Assembly: GCF_902499115.1 (NCBI RefSeq)
Contig: NZ_CABVPN010000003.1
Span: 62,001-126,000 of the forward strand
Length of the DNA stretch: 64,000 nucleotides
Direction: 5' to 3'
Source: Burkholderia diffusa
Lineage (GTDB): Bacteria > Pseudomonadota > Gammaproteobacteria > Burkholderiales > Burkholderiaceae
Shown here: in pieces, positions 8,550 through 18,225 of the stretch
How positions within the stretch are numbered: the stretch's first letter is position 1
How the letters are laid out: every line of letters starts with the position of its first letter
Program-made: the position numbers and the translations under genes
Notes under the pieces: model-generated
Databases searched by the model: none
What the model saw: the letters and a program-made list of their open reading frames with translations, nothing else
What the model was told of the DNA's origin: nothing

Positions 8550-11500
8550 GCGCCGCATCCCAGCCGCAGGCGGCGCTCGAACTCGACGTGTTCGCGTGTC
8601 CGCTCGACGGCGTCAACCAGATCGAGGCGTCGGCCGGTACCGGCAAGACGTGGAACATTTGCGCGCTTTACGTGCGCCTGCTGCTGGAGAAGGATCTCGG
8701 CGCGGACGAAATCCTCGTCGTGACCTTCACGAAGGCGGCGACGGCCGAACTGCACGAGCGGATCCGCGGGCGGCTGGCGCAACTCGCGCATGCGCTCGAT
8801 ACCGGTGACGACGGCGGCGATCCGTTCGTCGCGCGCCTGCTCGAGACAACGCTCGGCGAAGCCGGCGCGCTCGACCCCGAGACCGCCGCGAAGCGGATCC
8901 GGCGCGCATTGCGTGCATTCGACCAGGCGGCGATCCACACGATCCACGCGTTCTGCCAGCGCGCGCTGCAGGAGGCGCCGTTCGCGGCCGCGATGCCGTT
9001 CGCGTTCGAGATGCAGGCCGACGATGCGGCGCTGCGCTTCGAACTCGCGGCGGACTTCTGGCGCACGCGCGTCGAGCCGATGGCCGCGCGCTGGCCCGGC
9101 TTCGCGACGTGGCTCGTCGATTCGGGCGCGGGCCCGGCCGCGCTCGACGCCCAGCTCGCGCGGCGGCTGAAGAAGCCGCTCGCCGCGCTGCGCTGGGACG
9201 GCGTCGTCGAACCGGACGCATCGGCGGAGGCCGCTGCCGTCGAATGCTTCGCGGAGGCCGCGCGGATGTGGGCCGACGAGCGGGATGCGATCGACGCATT
9301 GCTGCGCACCGCGCAGCCCGTGCTCAATCAGCGTTCGCACAAGCCCGACGCGGTTGCCGATGCGCTCGGCGCGTGGTCCGCGCATTTCGCGCAAGGCAAC
9401 GCGGCTGCCGCGATACCGAAGGCGGCGCTCAAGCTCACCCGCACCGCGCTCGCGAAGGCGACGAAAAAGGGCGGCGCGACCCCCGAACACCCGTTCTTCG
9501 ACGTGGCCGACGCGCTCGAAGCGGCGGTGGCCGCCGCCGAGGCCGCGCAACGCGCGCGCTGGCTCGCGCTGGTCGCCGACTGGCTCGACACAGCGCCGGG
9601 CGAGCTGGCCGAACGCAAGCGTACGCGCCGCGTCGTGTCGTTCGACGATCTGCTGGCGAACCTGTATCACGCGTTGCACGCGCATCCGTGGCTCGCCGAG
9701 ACGCTGCGTGCGCGCTATCCGGCCGCGCTGATCGACGAATTCCAGGATACGGACCCGCTGCAGTTCGCGATCTTCAACAGGATCTTCGCACCGGGCGGGC
9801 CGCTCTTTCTCGTCGGCGATCCGAAGCAGGCCATTTACAGCTTCCGCGCGGCGGATCTGCATACGTATCTCGCCGCGCGGGCAAGCGCGAGCGCGTGCTA
9901 TACGCTCGCGGTCAACCAGCGCTCGACACCGGCGATCGTCGATGCGTGCAACCGCTTCTTCATGTCGAACCCGCGTGCGTTCGTGCTCGACGGGCTCGAC
10001 TATTACGCGGTGCGCGCCGGCACGCGCGTGCGCGCACCATTCGTCGACGGAACCGATCCTGGTCCATCCGGCGATTTCCGGATCTGGGCGCTCCCGGGCG
10101 GCGACGGCACGCTGCTCAAGCGCGACGCGCAGGCACAGGCCGCCCAGGCGTGCGCGGCCGAGATCGCCCGGCTGATGCGCGGCGCGCGCGAAGGACATGT
10201 GCGGCTCGGCGATACGCCGTTGTCGCCGGGCGACGTCGCGGTGCTGGTGCAGACGCACCGGCAGGGGAGCCTCGTGAAGCGCGTGCTCGCCACGTGGGGC
10301 ATCGGCAGCGTCGAGCTCGCGCAGGCGTCCGTGTTTTCGACCGGCGATGCGGAGCAGCTCGAGCGCGTGCTTGCGGCGATCGATGCGCCGGGCGACCTGC
10401 GGCGCTTGCGTGCGGCGCTGGCCGCCGACTGGTTCGGCCTCGATGCGGGGGCGCTGTGGCGGATGGAGCAGGGCGACGGCGATGCGTCGCGCGCAGCGGC
10501 CGACGGTGCGGACGCGATGAGCTGGGTCGAGCGCTTCTCGCGCTATCGGCTGTTGTGGCGCGAACGCGGCTTCGCGGTGATGTGGCGCACGTTCACGCGC
10601 GAGCTGCGGGTCGCCGAGCGGCTGATGGCCGGCGCCGACGGCGAACGCCGCGTGACCGACATCAACCACCTGGCCGAATTGACGCAGGCGCGTGCGTCCG
10701 CGCAGCCGGGCATCGCGCCGACGCTGCGCTGGCTCGCCGCGCAACGGCTCGACGGCGGCGGCGAGGAAGCGCAACTGCGTCTCGAATCCGATCGCAACCT
10801 CGTGCAGATCGTGACCGTGCATAAGTCGAAGGGCCTCGAATATGCGGTCGTGTTCTGTCCGTTCCTGAACGACGGGGGGCTGCGCGAGCCGCCCGCGTCG
10901 GCGCTACCCGACGCGCGCGAGTATCACGACGATGCGGGCGACGCCGTGCTGCATTACGGGTGCGACGACGAAGCAGCCGAGCATGCCGCGCGCCAGGCGT
11001 TGCGCGAACAGGCGGCGGAACGCGCGCGGCTCGTCTACGTGGCGCTCACGCGCGCGGTCTATCGGTGCTATCTCGTCGCCGGGCCTTATCTGTCGTCGCG
11101 CTCGACCCGCGAGGCGCGGCGCAGCGTGCTGAACTGGCTCGTGGCCGGGGCCGGCCAGTCGTTCGACGCGTGGCTCGACGAGCCGCCCGACGAAGCGGCG
11201 CTCGACGCCGCGTGGCAAGCGCTCGCGGGCGGGCCCGTGAGCGTTGCACCGTTGCCGGTGCCGGCGCGCCGTGAGCGGCTGGCTGCCGGCCACGATGCAT
11301 CGCAGACGCTCGCCGCACGCCATGCGACGCGCGTGCTGCGCGACGCGTGGCGGATGGCGAGCTTCAGTTCGCTGACCGCGTCGATGGCGCGCGAGGAGGC
11401 GGGCGTCGCGGTCGTGCCGGACGACGATCTGCGGCCCGATCACGATGCGCTTGCCGCCGTTGCGCCGGACGGCGCGCTTGCCGTGGCCGACACCGTCGCG

Positions 11501-12256
11501 GTCGAGGTCGAGCCGCCGGACGACGATATCCTCATGTTTCCGCGCGGCGCGGCAGCGGGCGAGTGTCTGCACCGCCTGTTCGAACTCAGCCGGTTCACCG
11601 AGCCCGATTCGTGGCACCAGGCGGCGCTCGGCGCGCTGCACGACCGGCCAGTCGAGGCCGAGCCCGAACTCGCGACGCGTCTGCCCGCGATGATGGCGCG
11701 GCTCGTCGACGATGTCGTGCGCACGGAGCTCGTGCCGGGCATGCGGCTCGCGGATCTCGATCCCGCCAAGCGGCTCGACGAAATGGGTTTCCTGTTCCCG
11801 GCGCCATCGCTCGAGCTGGGCGCGCTGCGTCGGCTGCTGGTCGCGCACGGCTATCCGGACGTTGCGCTGGACGCGGGCGTGCTCGCCGGTTTCATCAAGG
11901 GTTTCATCGACATGATCGTCGAACACGACGGCCGCTTCTGGATCGTCGACTGGAAGTCGAACCATCTCGGCAATACGCCGGACGCTTACGGCCCGCGTGC
12001 GCTCGACGTCGCGATGGCCAATCATGCCTATCACCTGCAGGCGCTGCTCTATACGGTTGCGCTGCATCGCTATTTGCGCGGGCGGCTGCCCGACTATGAC
12101 TATGACACGCATATCGCGGGCTATCTGTACCTGTTCGTGCGTGGCGTGCGGCCGGACTGGCGCAGTGCCGGCGAACCGGCCGGCGTGCATGCGCGGCGGC
12201 CCGCGCGCGAACTCGTCGACGCGCTCGACCGGATGATGGAAGGGGGCCGCGCATGA
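8546..12256 (+). CDS. recB: Exodeoxyribonuclease V subunit beta, RecB helicase-nuclease
   Basis: The ATG at 8546 overlaps the recC stop by 4 nt and gives 1236 residues; an in-frame upstream extension to 8174 lies inside recC and is rejected. Walker A reads ASAGTGKTWNICALY near residue 35. The UvrD-like motifs LIDEFQDTDPLQF, FLVGDPKQAIYSFR, IVTVHKSKGLEYAVVF and LVYVALTRA are all present. The C-terminal nuclease domain has GFIKGFIDMIVEH and IVDWKSNHLG, which supply the metal-binding D and the D-K pair. RecB is the slow 3'-5' translocase and the only nuclease of RecBCD. The 3' end overlaps recD by 4 nt. Confidence 0.95.
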   Translation: MSAASQPQAALELDVFACPLDGVNQIEASAGTGKTWNICALYVRLLLEKDLGADEILVVTFTKAATAELHERIRGRLAQLAHALDTGDDGGDPFVARLLETTLGEAGALDPETAAKRIRRALRAFDQAAIHTIHAFCQRALQEAPFAAAMPFAFEMQADDAALRFELAADFWRTRVEPMAARWPGFATWLVDSGAGPAALDAQLARRLKKPLAALRWDGVVEPDASAEAAAVECFAEAARMWADERDAIDALLRTAQPVLNQRSHKPDAVADALGAWSAHFAQGNAAAAIPKAALKLTRTALAKATKKGGATPEHPFFDVADALEAAVAAAEAAQRARWLALVADWLDTAPGELAERKRTRRVVSFDDLLANLYHALHAHPWLAETLRARYPAALIDEFQDTDPLQFAIFNRIFAPGGPLFLVGDPKQAIYSFRAADLHTYLAARASASACYTLAVNQRSTPAIVDACNRFFMSNPRAFVLDGLDYYAVRAGTRVRAPFVDGTDPGPSGDFRIWALPGGDGTLLKRDAQAQAAQACAAEIARLMRGAREGHVRLGDTPLSPGDVAVLVQTHRQGSLVKRVLATWGIGSVELAQASVFSTGDAEQLERVLAAIDAPGDLRRLRAALAADWFGLDAGALWRMEQGDGDASRAAADGADAMSWVERFSRYRLLWRERGFAVMWRTFTRELRVAERLMAGADGERRVTDINHLAELTQARASAQPGIAPTLRWLAAQRLDGGGEEAQLRLESDRNLVQIVTVHKSKGLEYAVVFCPFLNDGGLREPPASALPDAREYHDDAGDAVLHYGCDDEAAEHAARQALREQAAERARLVYVALTRAVYRCYLVAGPYLSSRSTREARRSVLNWLVAGAGQSFDAWLDEPPDEAALDAAWQALAGGPVSVAPLPVPARRERLAAGHDASQTLAARHATRVLRDAWRMASFSSLTASMAREEAGVAVVPDDDLRPDHDALAAVAPDGALAVADTVAVEVEPPDDDILMFPRGAAAGECLHRLFELSRFTEPDSWHQAALGALHDRPVEAEPELATRLPAMMARLVDDVVRTELVPGMRLADLDPAKRLDEMGFLFPAPSLELGALRRLLVAHGYPDVALDAGVLAGFIKGFIDMIVEHDGRFWIVDWKSNHLGNTPDAYGPRALDVAMANHAYHLQALLYTVALHRYLRGRLPDYDYDTHIAGYLYLFVRGVRPDWRSAGEPAGVHARRPARELVDALDRMMEGGRA

Positions 12257-14517
12257 ACGTGTCCGACGATACGCTCGAATTCACCGGCGGCCTTGTCGCG
12301 CGCCTGCCCGAGCCGGCTGATTTCGGCATCGCGCTCGCGGAAGGATTCGCGCGGCGCATCGGCGACCTGTCGCGCCGCGCGGGTGCGCCGGCCGCGGCTG
12401 CGCGCTGGGCGGCGCGTGCCGCGTTTGCGACGAGCCGGGCGACCGCGGGCGGCCACGTATGCGTGTCGCTCGGCGCGCTCGCGCAGCGCTACGAGGAACC
12501 GGTCGACGACGTGCGCGCGGCGCTTGCCGCGAGCGGCGTGGTGGCCTTCGGCACGCTCGCGCGCGGCGACGAGCGGCCGCTGATCGTCGACCGGCACGAC
12601 CATCTGTATCTGTCGCGTTATTTCGACTACGAACGTCGGCTCGCCGATGCGCTCGTCGCGCAGGCCGGCGTCGCCGCACCGGGCGACGTGCTGTCGCCCG
12701 ACCGGTTGCGCGACAGTCTCGTCCGTTACTTCGGGCCCGCGACGGGCGAAGTGGACTGGCAGCGCGTCGCGGCGATCGTTGCGCTGACAGGACGCGTGAC
12801 GATCGTCAGCGGCGGCCCCGGCACCGGCAAGACGACGACCGTCGTCGGCGTGCTGGCTTGTCTGCTCGACGCGCAGCCGGGATTGCGCATTGCGCTGGCG
12901 GCACCCACCGGCAAGGCTGCGCAGCGGATGCAGGAAGCGCTGCACGCGCGGGCGGGCGACCTGCCGCCGGAACTTGCCGCGCGCCTGCCCGACACGTCGT
13001 ACACGCTGCATCGCCTGCTCGGCGGCGGCGGGGCGGCGGGCTTCCGCCATCATCGCGACAATCCGTTGCCGTACGACCTGATCGTGGTCGACGAGGCGTC
13101 GATGATCGACGTCGCGCTCGCCGCGCATCTGCTCGATGCGCTCGCGCCGGGCGCCCGGCTCGTGCTGCTCGGCGACAAGGATCAGCTTGCCGCGGTCGAG
13201 GCCGGCGCCGTGTTCGCCGAACTCAGCGCACGGCCGACGTTCACCGCCGCTGCGCGCACGCGCATCGCGGATGCGCTCGGGATCGACGAAGCGGCTTTCG
13301 TCGCGGCCTTGCCGGTGCCGGACGGCGAGGCGGCGGGGGTGGTTGCTGTTGCGGCTCAACCCCCGGCGTCCGCGCCATTGTCGGCGAACGGGGCGCGCAA
13401 GTCATCGGCGCGGCGCAACGTGGATACGCGCCAGGCGTCGTTGTTCGACGACGACCCGCAGGACGAGGTGCTTTCTCCGGCGGCTTCGTCGTCACCTGCA
13501 CCCGCTGACCTCGAAGGCACCTCCGTAGCCACCGATCCTGCATGGATCGAGGCCGACGAACTCGCGTGGCTCGACGCGGTCGAGCTCGCGCCGCTCGATC
13601 CGGCCCATGCGGGAGGGGCGGCAACGCGGGTGTCGACCACTGCAACGCGAGCCGATGACATCGCCGCCCCGTCGCCCGCACCGCTCGCAGACTGCGTCGT
13701 GTGGCTCGAACGCAATTACCGCTTCGGTCTCGATTCGCCAATCGGCCGCCTGTCGCTCGCGATCCGCCGCGGCGACGTGCAGGGCGCGCTCGACGCGTTG
13801 CCGGCTGACGATGCCGCTGCCGCGTCGTTTCACGACGACGCGGGCGAGACGCTTGCGGCGTCGACGGTCGAGCGGCTCGCGCGCCGGTTCGGTGCGTACA
13901 TCGATGCGTTGCGCACCGCGTTGTCCGGGCCGCAGCCCGATCCGTTGCCGTTGTTCGATGCGCTCAACCGCTTCCGGATCCTGTGCGCGACGCGCACCGG
14001 CTCACGCGGCGCCGAGCACGTCAATGCACTGGTGGCCACGCACGTGCGGCATGCCGTGCACGTGCCGCTCGCGGTCGGCGCACACTGGTTCACCGGGCGG
14101 CCGATCATGGTGACGCGCAATGACTATGCGCTCGGGCTGTTCAACGGCGACATTGGCATCGCGTTGCCGGACGCGCACGGCGTGCTGCGCGTATGGTTCC
14201 GCCGCGCGGACGGCACCGCGCGCGCCGTGTCGCCCGCGGCGCTGCCGCCGCATGAGACGGCGTTTGCGCTGACCGTCCACAAGTCGCAGGGCTCCGAATT
14301 CGACGAGGCCGCGCTCGTGCTGCCGGCGTCGTTCAGCCGTGTGCTCACGCGCGAACTCGTCTACACCGCCGTCACGCGTGCGCGCACGCGCGTGCAGGTG
14401 ATCGGCCCGCGGCGCGTGCTGGCGCAGGCAGTCGCGACACGTACGCAACGCGATTCGGGCCTCGCGGCCCGCGTCGACGAGGCGCTCGCGCGGCGCCGCA
14501 AGGAGACGTCGCGATGA
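12253..14517 (+). CDS. recD: Exodeoxyribonuclease V subunit alpha, RecD helicase
   Basis: The 754-residue protein is about 145 residues longer than E. coli RecD (608). Walker A VSGGPGTGKTTTVVG lies at about residues 185-199. LIVVDEASMIDVALAAHLL (Walker B), VLLGDKDQLAAVEAGAVFAEL and the C-terminal FALTVHKSQGSEFDE and LVYTAVTRAR are all intact. RecD is the fast 5'-3' motor of RecBCD. Much of the extra length is an unstructured, Ala/Pro/Asp-rich insertion at about residues 350-475, between the DQLAAVEAG motif and ADCVVWLERNYRF. It contains Q394-A-S-L-F398, a possible sliding-clamp motif. The gene overlaps recB and arfB by 4 nt each. Confidence 0.95.
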   Translation: MNVSDDTLEFTGGLVARLPEPADFGIALAEGFARRIGDLSRRAGAPAAAARWAARAAFATSRATAGGHVCVSLGALAQRYEEPVDDVRAALAASGVVAFGTLARGDERPLIVDRHDHLYLSRYFDYERRLADALVAQAGVAAPGDVLSPDRLRDSLVRYFGPATGEVDWQRVAAIVALTGRVTIVSGGPGTGKTTTVVGVLACLLDAQPGLRIALAAPTGKAAQRMQEALHARAGDLPPELAARLPDTSYTLHRLLGGGGAAGFRHHRDNPLPYDLIVVDEASMIDVALAAHLLDALAPGARLVLLGDKDQLAAVEAGAVFAELSARPTFTAAARTRIADALGIDEAAFVAALPVPDGEAAGVVAVAAQPPASAPLSANGARKSSARRNVDTRQASLFDDDPQDEVLSPAASSSPAPADLEGTSVATDPAWIEADELAWLDAVELAPLDPAHAGGAATRVSTTATRADDIAAPSPAPLADCVVWLERNYRFGLDSPIGRLSLAIRRGDVQGALDALPADDAAAASFHDDAGETLAASTVERLARRFGAYIDALRTALSGPQPDPLPLFDALNRFRILCATRTGSRGAEHVNALVATHVRHAVHVPLAVGAHWFTGRPIMVTRNDYALGLFNGDIGIALPDAHGVLRVWFRRADGTARAVSPAALPPHETAFALTVHKSQGSEFDEAALVLPASFSRVLTRELVYTAVTRARTRVQVIGPRRVLAQAVATRTQRDSGLAARVDEALARRRKETSR

Positions 14518-14918
14518 TGATCCGCTATACGCTCGATCCGGCCGAAGTCGAATGGACTGCCGTGCGCGCGCAGGGTGCCGGCGGCCAGAACGTCAACAAG
14601 GTGTCGAGCGCGATTCACTTGCGTTTCGACATCCGCGCGTCGTCGCTGCCGCCCGTCATCAAGGAACGGCTTCTCGCGCTGTCCGACCAGCGCATCACGC
14701 GCGACGGCATCGTCGTGATCAAGTCACAGGAATACCGCACCCAGGAGAAAAACCGCGACGCAGCACTCGCGCGGCTCGATGCGTTGATCGGCAGCGTCGC
14801 GTACACGCCGCGTGCGCGGGTCGCGACACGGCCGACACGCGCATCGAAGGAGCGGCGGCTCGAACACAAGTCGCGCCGCAGCGTGGTGAAGTCCGGAAGA
14901 GGGAAGGTGATCGACTGA
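14514..14918 (+). CDS. arfB: Peptidyl-tRNA hydrolase ArfB (ribosome rescue)
   Basis: The product is a 134-residue class I release-factor-like protein with the catalytic GGQ at residues 23-25 (GAGGQNVNKVSSAIHLRF). Its basic C-terminal tail contains RPTRASKERRLEHKSRRSVVKSG, the type of tail ArfB/YaeJ inserts into the empty mRNA channel of stalled ribosomes. It releases nascent peptides on non-stop complexes. The start codon (ATG 14514, with a second ATG at 14517) overlaps the recD stop, so translation is probably coupled to the recombination genes. Confidence 0.93.
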   Translation: MMIRYTLDPAEVEWTAVRAQGAGGQNVNKVSSAIHLRFDIRASSLPPVIKERLLALSDQRITRDGIVVIKSQEYRTQEKNRDAALARLDALIGSVAYTPRARVATRPTRASKERRLEHKSRRSVVKSGRGKVID

Positions 14919-14973
14919 CGAAAGAAAAGGCCGACCGGCCGGCATGGCGGGCGGCGTCGTGCGGCAATATGCG

Positions 14974-16254
14974 CTACCGCATCACGGTGCCCGCACTGTC
15001 GAGCACGAAGTCGACGCAGAACACGACGAGACGGTTTTGCGCGCGAATCGCGACGGCTGCGGTGTAGCAATCGCGGCCTTCGGTCAGCGAGAAGTGCGGA
15101 CCCATTAGCGCGACGCGCCCTGGCGCCGCGATCGCGCGCTGGAAGTACGGTCGCCGCGACCAGTTGCTGTGCGTCTCCGGGAACAGCGGCGAGAGCCGCG
15201 TGCCGCTCGTCTGGCCGTCCTCGGGACGCGCGCCGATCGACGGCAGGAACTGTTCGCCGATCTCGTCCGTGACGAACACCCGGCGCGCGGCCGGCACCAC
15301 GAATACGCGCTGCGCGGCGTCCTGCAGGCTGCCGCTCGCGGAAAATGCGGCCGCGCCGGCGAGCACGAGCCGCTCGATCGCGTCGAAGCCCGGCTGCTCG
15401 GTGATCGCTGGCGTATGCCGACGGGCGATAAAGCGTTGCCACGCGGCGTCGAGCATCGCGGGCGCCGCGGCGCTCGCGTGCGCGATCGACGCATCGGGCT
15501 GGCCGAACTGGAAGCCCTGGACGAAATCGATATCGGCCTCCATCAGCGTCTGCAGCGCGTCGTCGCTTTCGACGCCCTCGGCGAGCACCATCGCGCCGGC
15601 CTGATGGAGCATCGATACCAGGTGATGCATGATGCGGCGATCGTCGGCCGACGCGTTCGCGCGTTCGACGAGCGATCGATCGAGCTTGACGATATCGGGC
15701 CGTGCGCGCCACACGCGGTCGAAATTCGAGAACCCGGTGCCGAAATCATCGATCGCGATCAGGAAGTCCCGATGCTGGATCATGTCGATCGTGCGGGCGA
15801 GCGCGGCTTCATCGCGCGCCGGCTGCTCGACGACTTCCAGCACGATGCGGTTCGGCGGCAGCGCGAAATGACGGCACAGCGCCTCGACGAATTCGCGCTG
15901 CACGAGGCCCGAATCGAGCACGCGCGGCGTCACGTTCAGGAACAGCCAGCCGTCGCCGATGCCTTGCGCAACGAAGTTCGCCGTATGCAGGCAGCGAGCG
16001 AGCCGGTCGAGCAGCAACGCGTCGGCAGCGGCACGCGTTCTGTCGAACAGCGCGACCGGCGAAACCAGCGTGCCGTTCTCGTCCACGACGCGCAGCAGCG
16101 CTTCATAGCCGACCACGCGCTTGTGCGTGATCGACAGCACGGGTTGAAACACACTGCGCAGCGTCGTCTCGCGATACGTGGCGATCCAGCCGCTGGGCGT
16201 CGGCGTGAGGCGTTCGAGCAGGGAATCGAGCGAGAGGTCGCGGGAGGGCTTCAT
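14974..16254 (-). CDS. EAL-domain cyclic-di-GMP phosphodiesterase with C-terminal sensor-like domain
   Basis: The chosen start MKPSRDLSLDSLLERL gives about 426 residues; an upstream in-frame start at 16317 is possible. The EAL domain keeps its signature residues: YEALLRV, LFLNVTP, VLEVVEQPARDEA, IDDFGTGFSNFDR, IVKLDRSLV, LAEGVESDDAL and a GFQFGQP. It should therefore hydrolyse c-di-GMP. There is no GGDEF domain. The C-terminal roughly 150 residues (ERLVLAGAAAFSASG to VFCVDFVLDSAG) resemble the PAS/Cache-like domain of YkuI and probably sense a ligand. The gene is convergent with arfB and cytoplasmic, with no signal peptide or membrane helix. Confidence 0.88.
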   Translation of the reverse strand: MKPSRDLSLDSLLERLTPTPSGWIATYRETTLRSVFQPVLSITHKRVVGYEALLRVVDENGTLVSPVALFDRTRAAADALLLDRLARCLHTANFVAQGIGDGWLFLNVTPRVLDSGLVQREFVEALCRHFALPPNRIVLEVVEQPARDEAALARTIDMIQHRDFLIAIDDFGTGFSNFDRVWRARPDIVKLDRSLVERANASADDRRIMHHLVSMLHQAGAMVLAEGVESDDALQTLMEADIDFVQGFQFGQPDASIAHASAAAPAMLDAAWQRFIARRHTPAITEQPGFDAIERLVLAGAAAFSASGSLQDAAQRVFVVPAARRVFVTDEIGEQFLPSIGARPEDGQTSGTRLSPLFPETHSNWSRRPYFQRAIAAPGRVALMGPHFSLTEGRDCYTAAVAIRAQNRLVVFCVDFVLDSAGTVMR

Positions 16255-16694
16255 GTCAACGATGCCCTGGGGCGATCGGGGGGCGGTATCGTGCGCGCCA
16301 CGCAGAAGCCGTCGCACGCGCAGGTGGACGCGAAAGAACGTGGTGCATCTTGACCGCCTTCTGCGGATGAGTGATCCGAGTGTAACGGGAATGGCGCGGC
16401 GCGCGTATCAGGGTAACTCCAGACGCAAACGCTACACCGACGGCTGGACGGGGCATCCCGCCCGGGAGCGCGACACGCAAGGGTCACCGGTCGCGTATGC
16501 GGCGACAGCGTCGCGTGTGTCGCGTGCATCGCGTGCGAAGAATGCGGGATAGCGGCAAAGCCGGGCGGCTGCATCGGCATCAGGCGAAACTCGACATGCG
16601 CCGTCGCGCACCGGTCGACGCGCGGCGCTCGAGGATCGGCGGCCGGCGCGTCGCGGGGAGCCCGCACCGGCGGGGTGCCGGGCCTGCCCGCCGC
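16255..16694. other. Intergenic region, no convincing gene
   Basis: These 440 bases separate the EAL gene from the downstream end of the DMT gene. Short frames exist on the minus strand (16251-16667 and 16256-16480), but their composition (Cys, His, Arg, Pro rich) and lack of a start signal suggest they are spurious. The part next to the EAL gene probably holds its promoter; TTACACT on the minus strand near 16380 could be a -10 element. Nothing else is recognised. Confidence 0.4.
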
Positions 16695-17621
16695 TCAGGC
16701 TGCTTCGCCGCCGCGCGGGCGGAGCCCGGGAATCCGCTTGATCACGCCGGTGGCAAGCGCGGTGCCGACGAGCACGATCGCGCAGCCTTCGATCATCACG
16801 ACCGATACGTGTTCGCCGAGGAACAGCGCGCCCCATAGCAGGCCGAACACCGGGATCACGAACGTCACCGTAATCGCGCGGGCCGGGCCGACATGCGCGA
16901 TCAGGTAGAAGAAGATGAAATACGCGATCCCCGTGCAGGCGATGCCGAGCGCGAGCACGGCGCCCCATGCATGCGCGCCGACGGCTGCCGCGGGCCAGGT
17001 CGCGATCGCGAACGGCAGCAGCAGCACGGTCGAGCCGATCATGCTGCCGGTCGCGTTGACGAGCGGATCGACGCCGCTGAGCGTGCGTTTCGTGTAGTTG
17101 GCCGCGATGCCGTACAGCAGCGTCGCGCCGAGAGCGGCGGCGGCGGCGAGCGCGGTCGCGTTGGCGCCGGTGCTGCCGTGCGCGTTCGCGATCTGATCCC
17201 ACACGAGCGTGAGGACGCCGGCAAAGCCGATGACGAGGCCGAGCGCGCGCGGCAGCGACAGCTTGTCCTTCAGCCAAACATAGGCGACGAGCGCGCCCCA
17301 CAGCGGTGTCGTCGCGTTGATCACCGACGTCACGCCGGCCGACAGCGTCAGTTCGGCGAACGCGAACAGGCAGAACGGGATGCCCGAGTTCAGCGCGCCA
17401 ACGACGAACAACGGCCACGCGCGACGGCGTAGCTGCGCGCCGAGCTCGGCGGGCTTGAAGCGCGTCAGCGCGAAGCCTGCGAGAAACAGCGCGCCGATTC
17501 CCACGCGCAGCGCCATCAGCGGCGCGACACCGAAGTCGGCGACGCCGATCCGGATGAACAGGAACGACGCGCCCCACAGGGCAGCGAGGACGGTCAGCAG
17601 AAAGGCGTTCTTGGGTGACAT
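16695..17621 (-). CDS. DMT-superfamily (EamA) transporter
   Basis: Starting at MSPKNAFLLTVLAALWGASF the protein has 308 residues and about ten hydrophobic helices arranged as two EamA repeats. The first opens with LAALWGASFLFIRIGVADFG and contains TSVINATTPLWGALVAYVWLKDKL. The second contains CTGIAYFIFFYLI and PVFGLLWGALFLGEHVS. EamA proteins export amino acids, other small metabolites or drugs; the substrate here is unknown. It lies alone, convergent with no gene, and 145 bp from a small lipoprotein gene on the same strand. Confidence 0.85.
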   Translation of the reverse strand: MSPKNAFLLTVLAALWGASFLFIRIGVADFGVAPLMALRVGIGALFLAGFALTRFKPAELGAQLRRRAWPLFVVGALNSGIPFCLFAFAELTLSAGVTSVINATTPLWGALVAYVWLKDKLSLPRALGLVIGFAGVLTLVWDQIANAHGSTGANATALAAAAALGATLLYGIAANYTKRTLSGVDPLVNATGSMIGSTVLLLPFAIATWPAAAVGAHAWGAVLALGIACTGIAYFIFFYLIAHVGPARAITVTFVIPVFGLLWGALFLGEHVSVVMIEGCAIVLVGTALATGVIKRIPGLRPRGGEAA

Positions 17622-17766
17622 CGAGCGTGGCGGGCGAGGGGACGGGATGCGGAGAATCTTACACCTCGCTCCCATGCCATCGTTTCACGATCGGATGAAA
17701 CGGCAAGAACCGGGAAATGCGCTCGCCCCGACGCGAACCGGCCGGACGGCCGGCCGGGGCGGCCGT

Positions 17767-18015
17767 TCAATGATGGCGCCAGCCGCCGCGTCCACCGAAG
17801 CCGAAATTGAGCGACACCGCGGGGCCCCAGTAGCCACCCCAGGCCGGAGCATAGGCGGGGGCCGGATAGTAGTACGCGGGGCCCGGATCGACATAGACGG
17901 GCGCGGGCTGCACCGGCGCCGCCGTGTAATAGCCGGACGGATAGTAGCCGTAAGGGTAGTAACAGCCGGCGAGCGTCGTGCACGCGAGCGCCGCGGCGAC
18001 GAGGGTCCTGTTCAT
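17767..18015 (-). CDS. Small Tyr/Pro/Gly-rich lipoprotein
   Basis: An 82-residue product with a lipoprotein signal, MNRTLVAAALACTTLAGC, places the lipidated Cys at residue 18. The mature part is dominated by Tyr, Pro and Ala (PYGYYPSGYY, PAYYYPAPAYAP) and ends in Gly/His-rich SLNFGFGGRGGWRHH. It is probably an outer-membrane or periplasmic anchored envelope protein of unknown role. Similar YXWGXW-type small lipoproteins are common in Burkholderia. Confidence 0.75.
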   Translation of the reverse strand: MNRTLVAAALACTTLAGCYYPYGYYPSGYYTAAPVQPAPVYVDPGPAYYYPAPAYAPAWGGYWGPAVSLNFGFGGRGGWRHH

Positions 18016-18225
18016 GATGTCTCTCCGGCGGAGCCGGCAATCGGCAGATGCTTAAAGCTTAGGCCGCCCGGGGATGACAAGATGCGCTAAACGGTAACGG
18101 ATCATTTCCGGGCCGCTGCGGCGTGTTGCGGCGCCGCATGTGAAAAACGGCGTTTCCGCCGTGCGGAAACGCCGTCAGGCCGGAGCTTGCCGCGCGCCGC
18201 GCGGCAGCCGGATAAGCCGGCCGGC

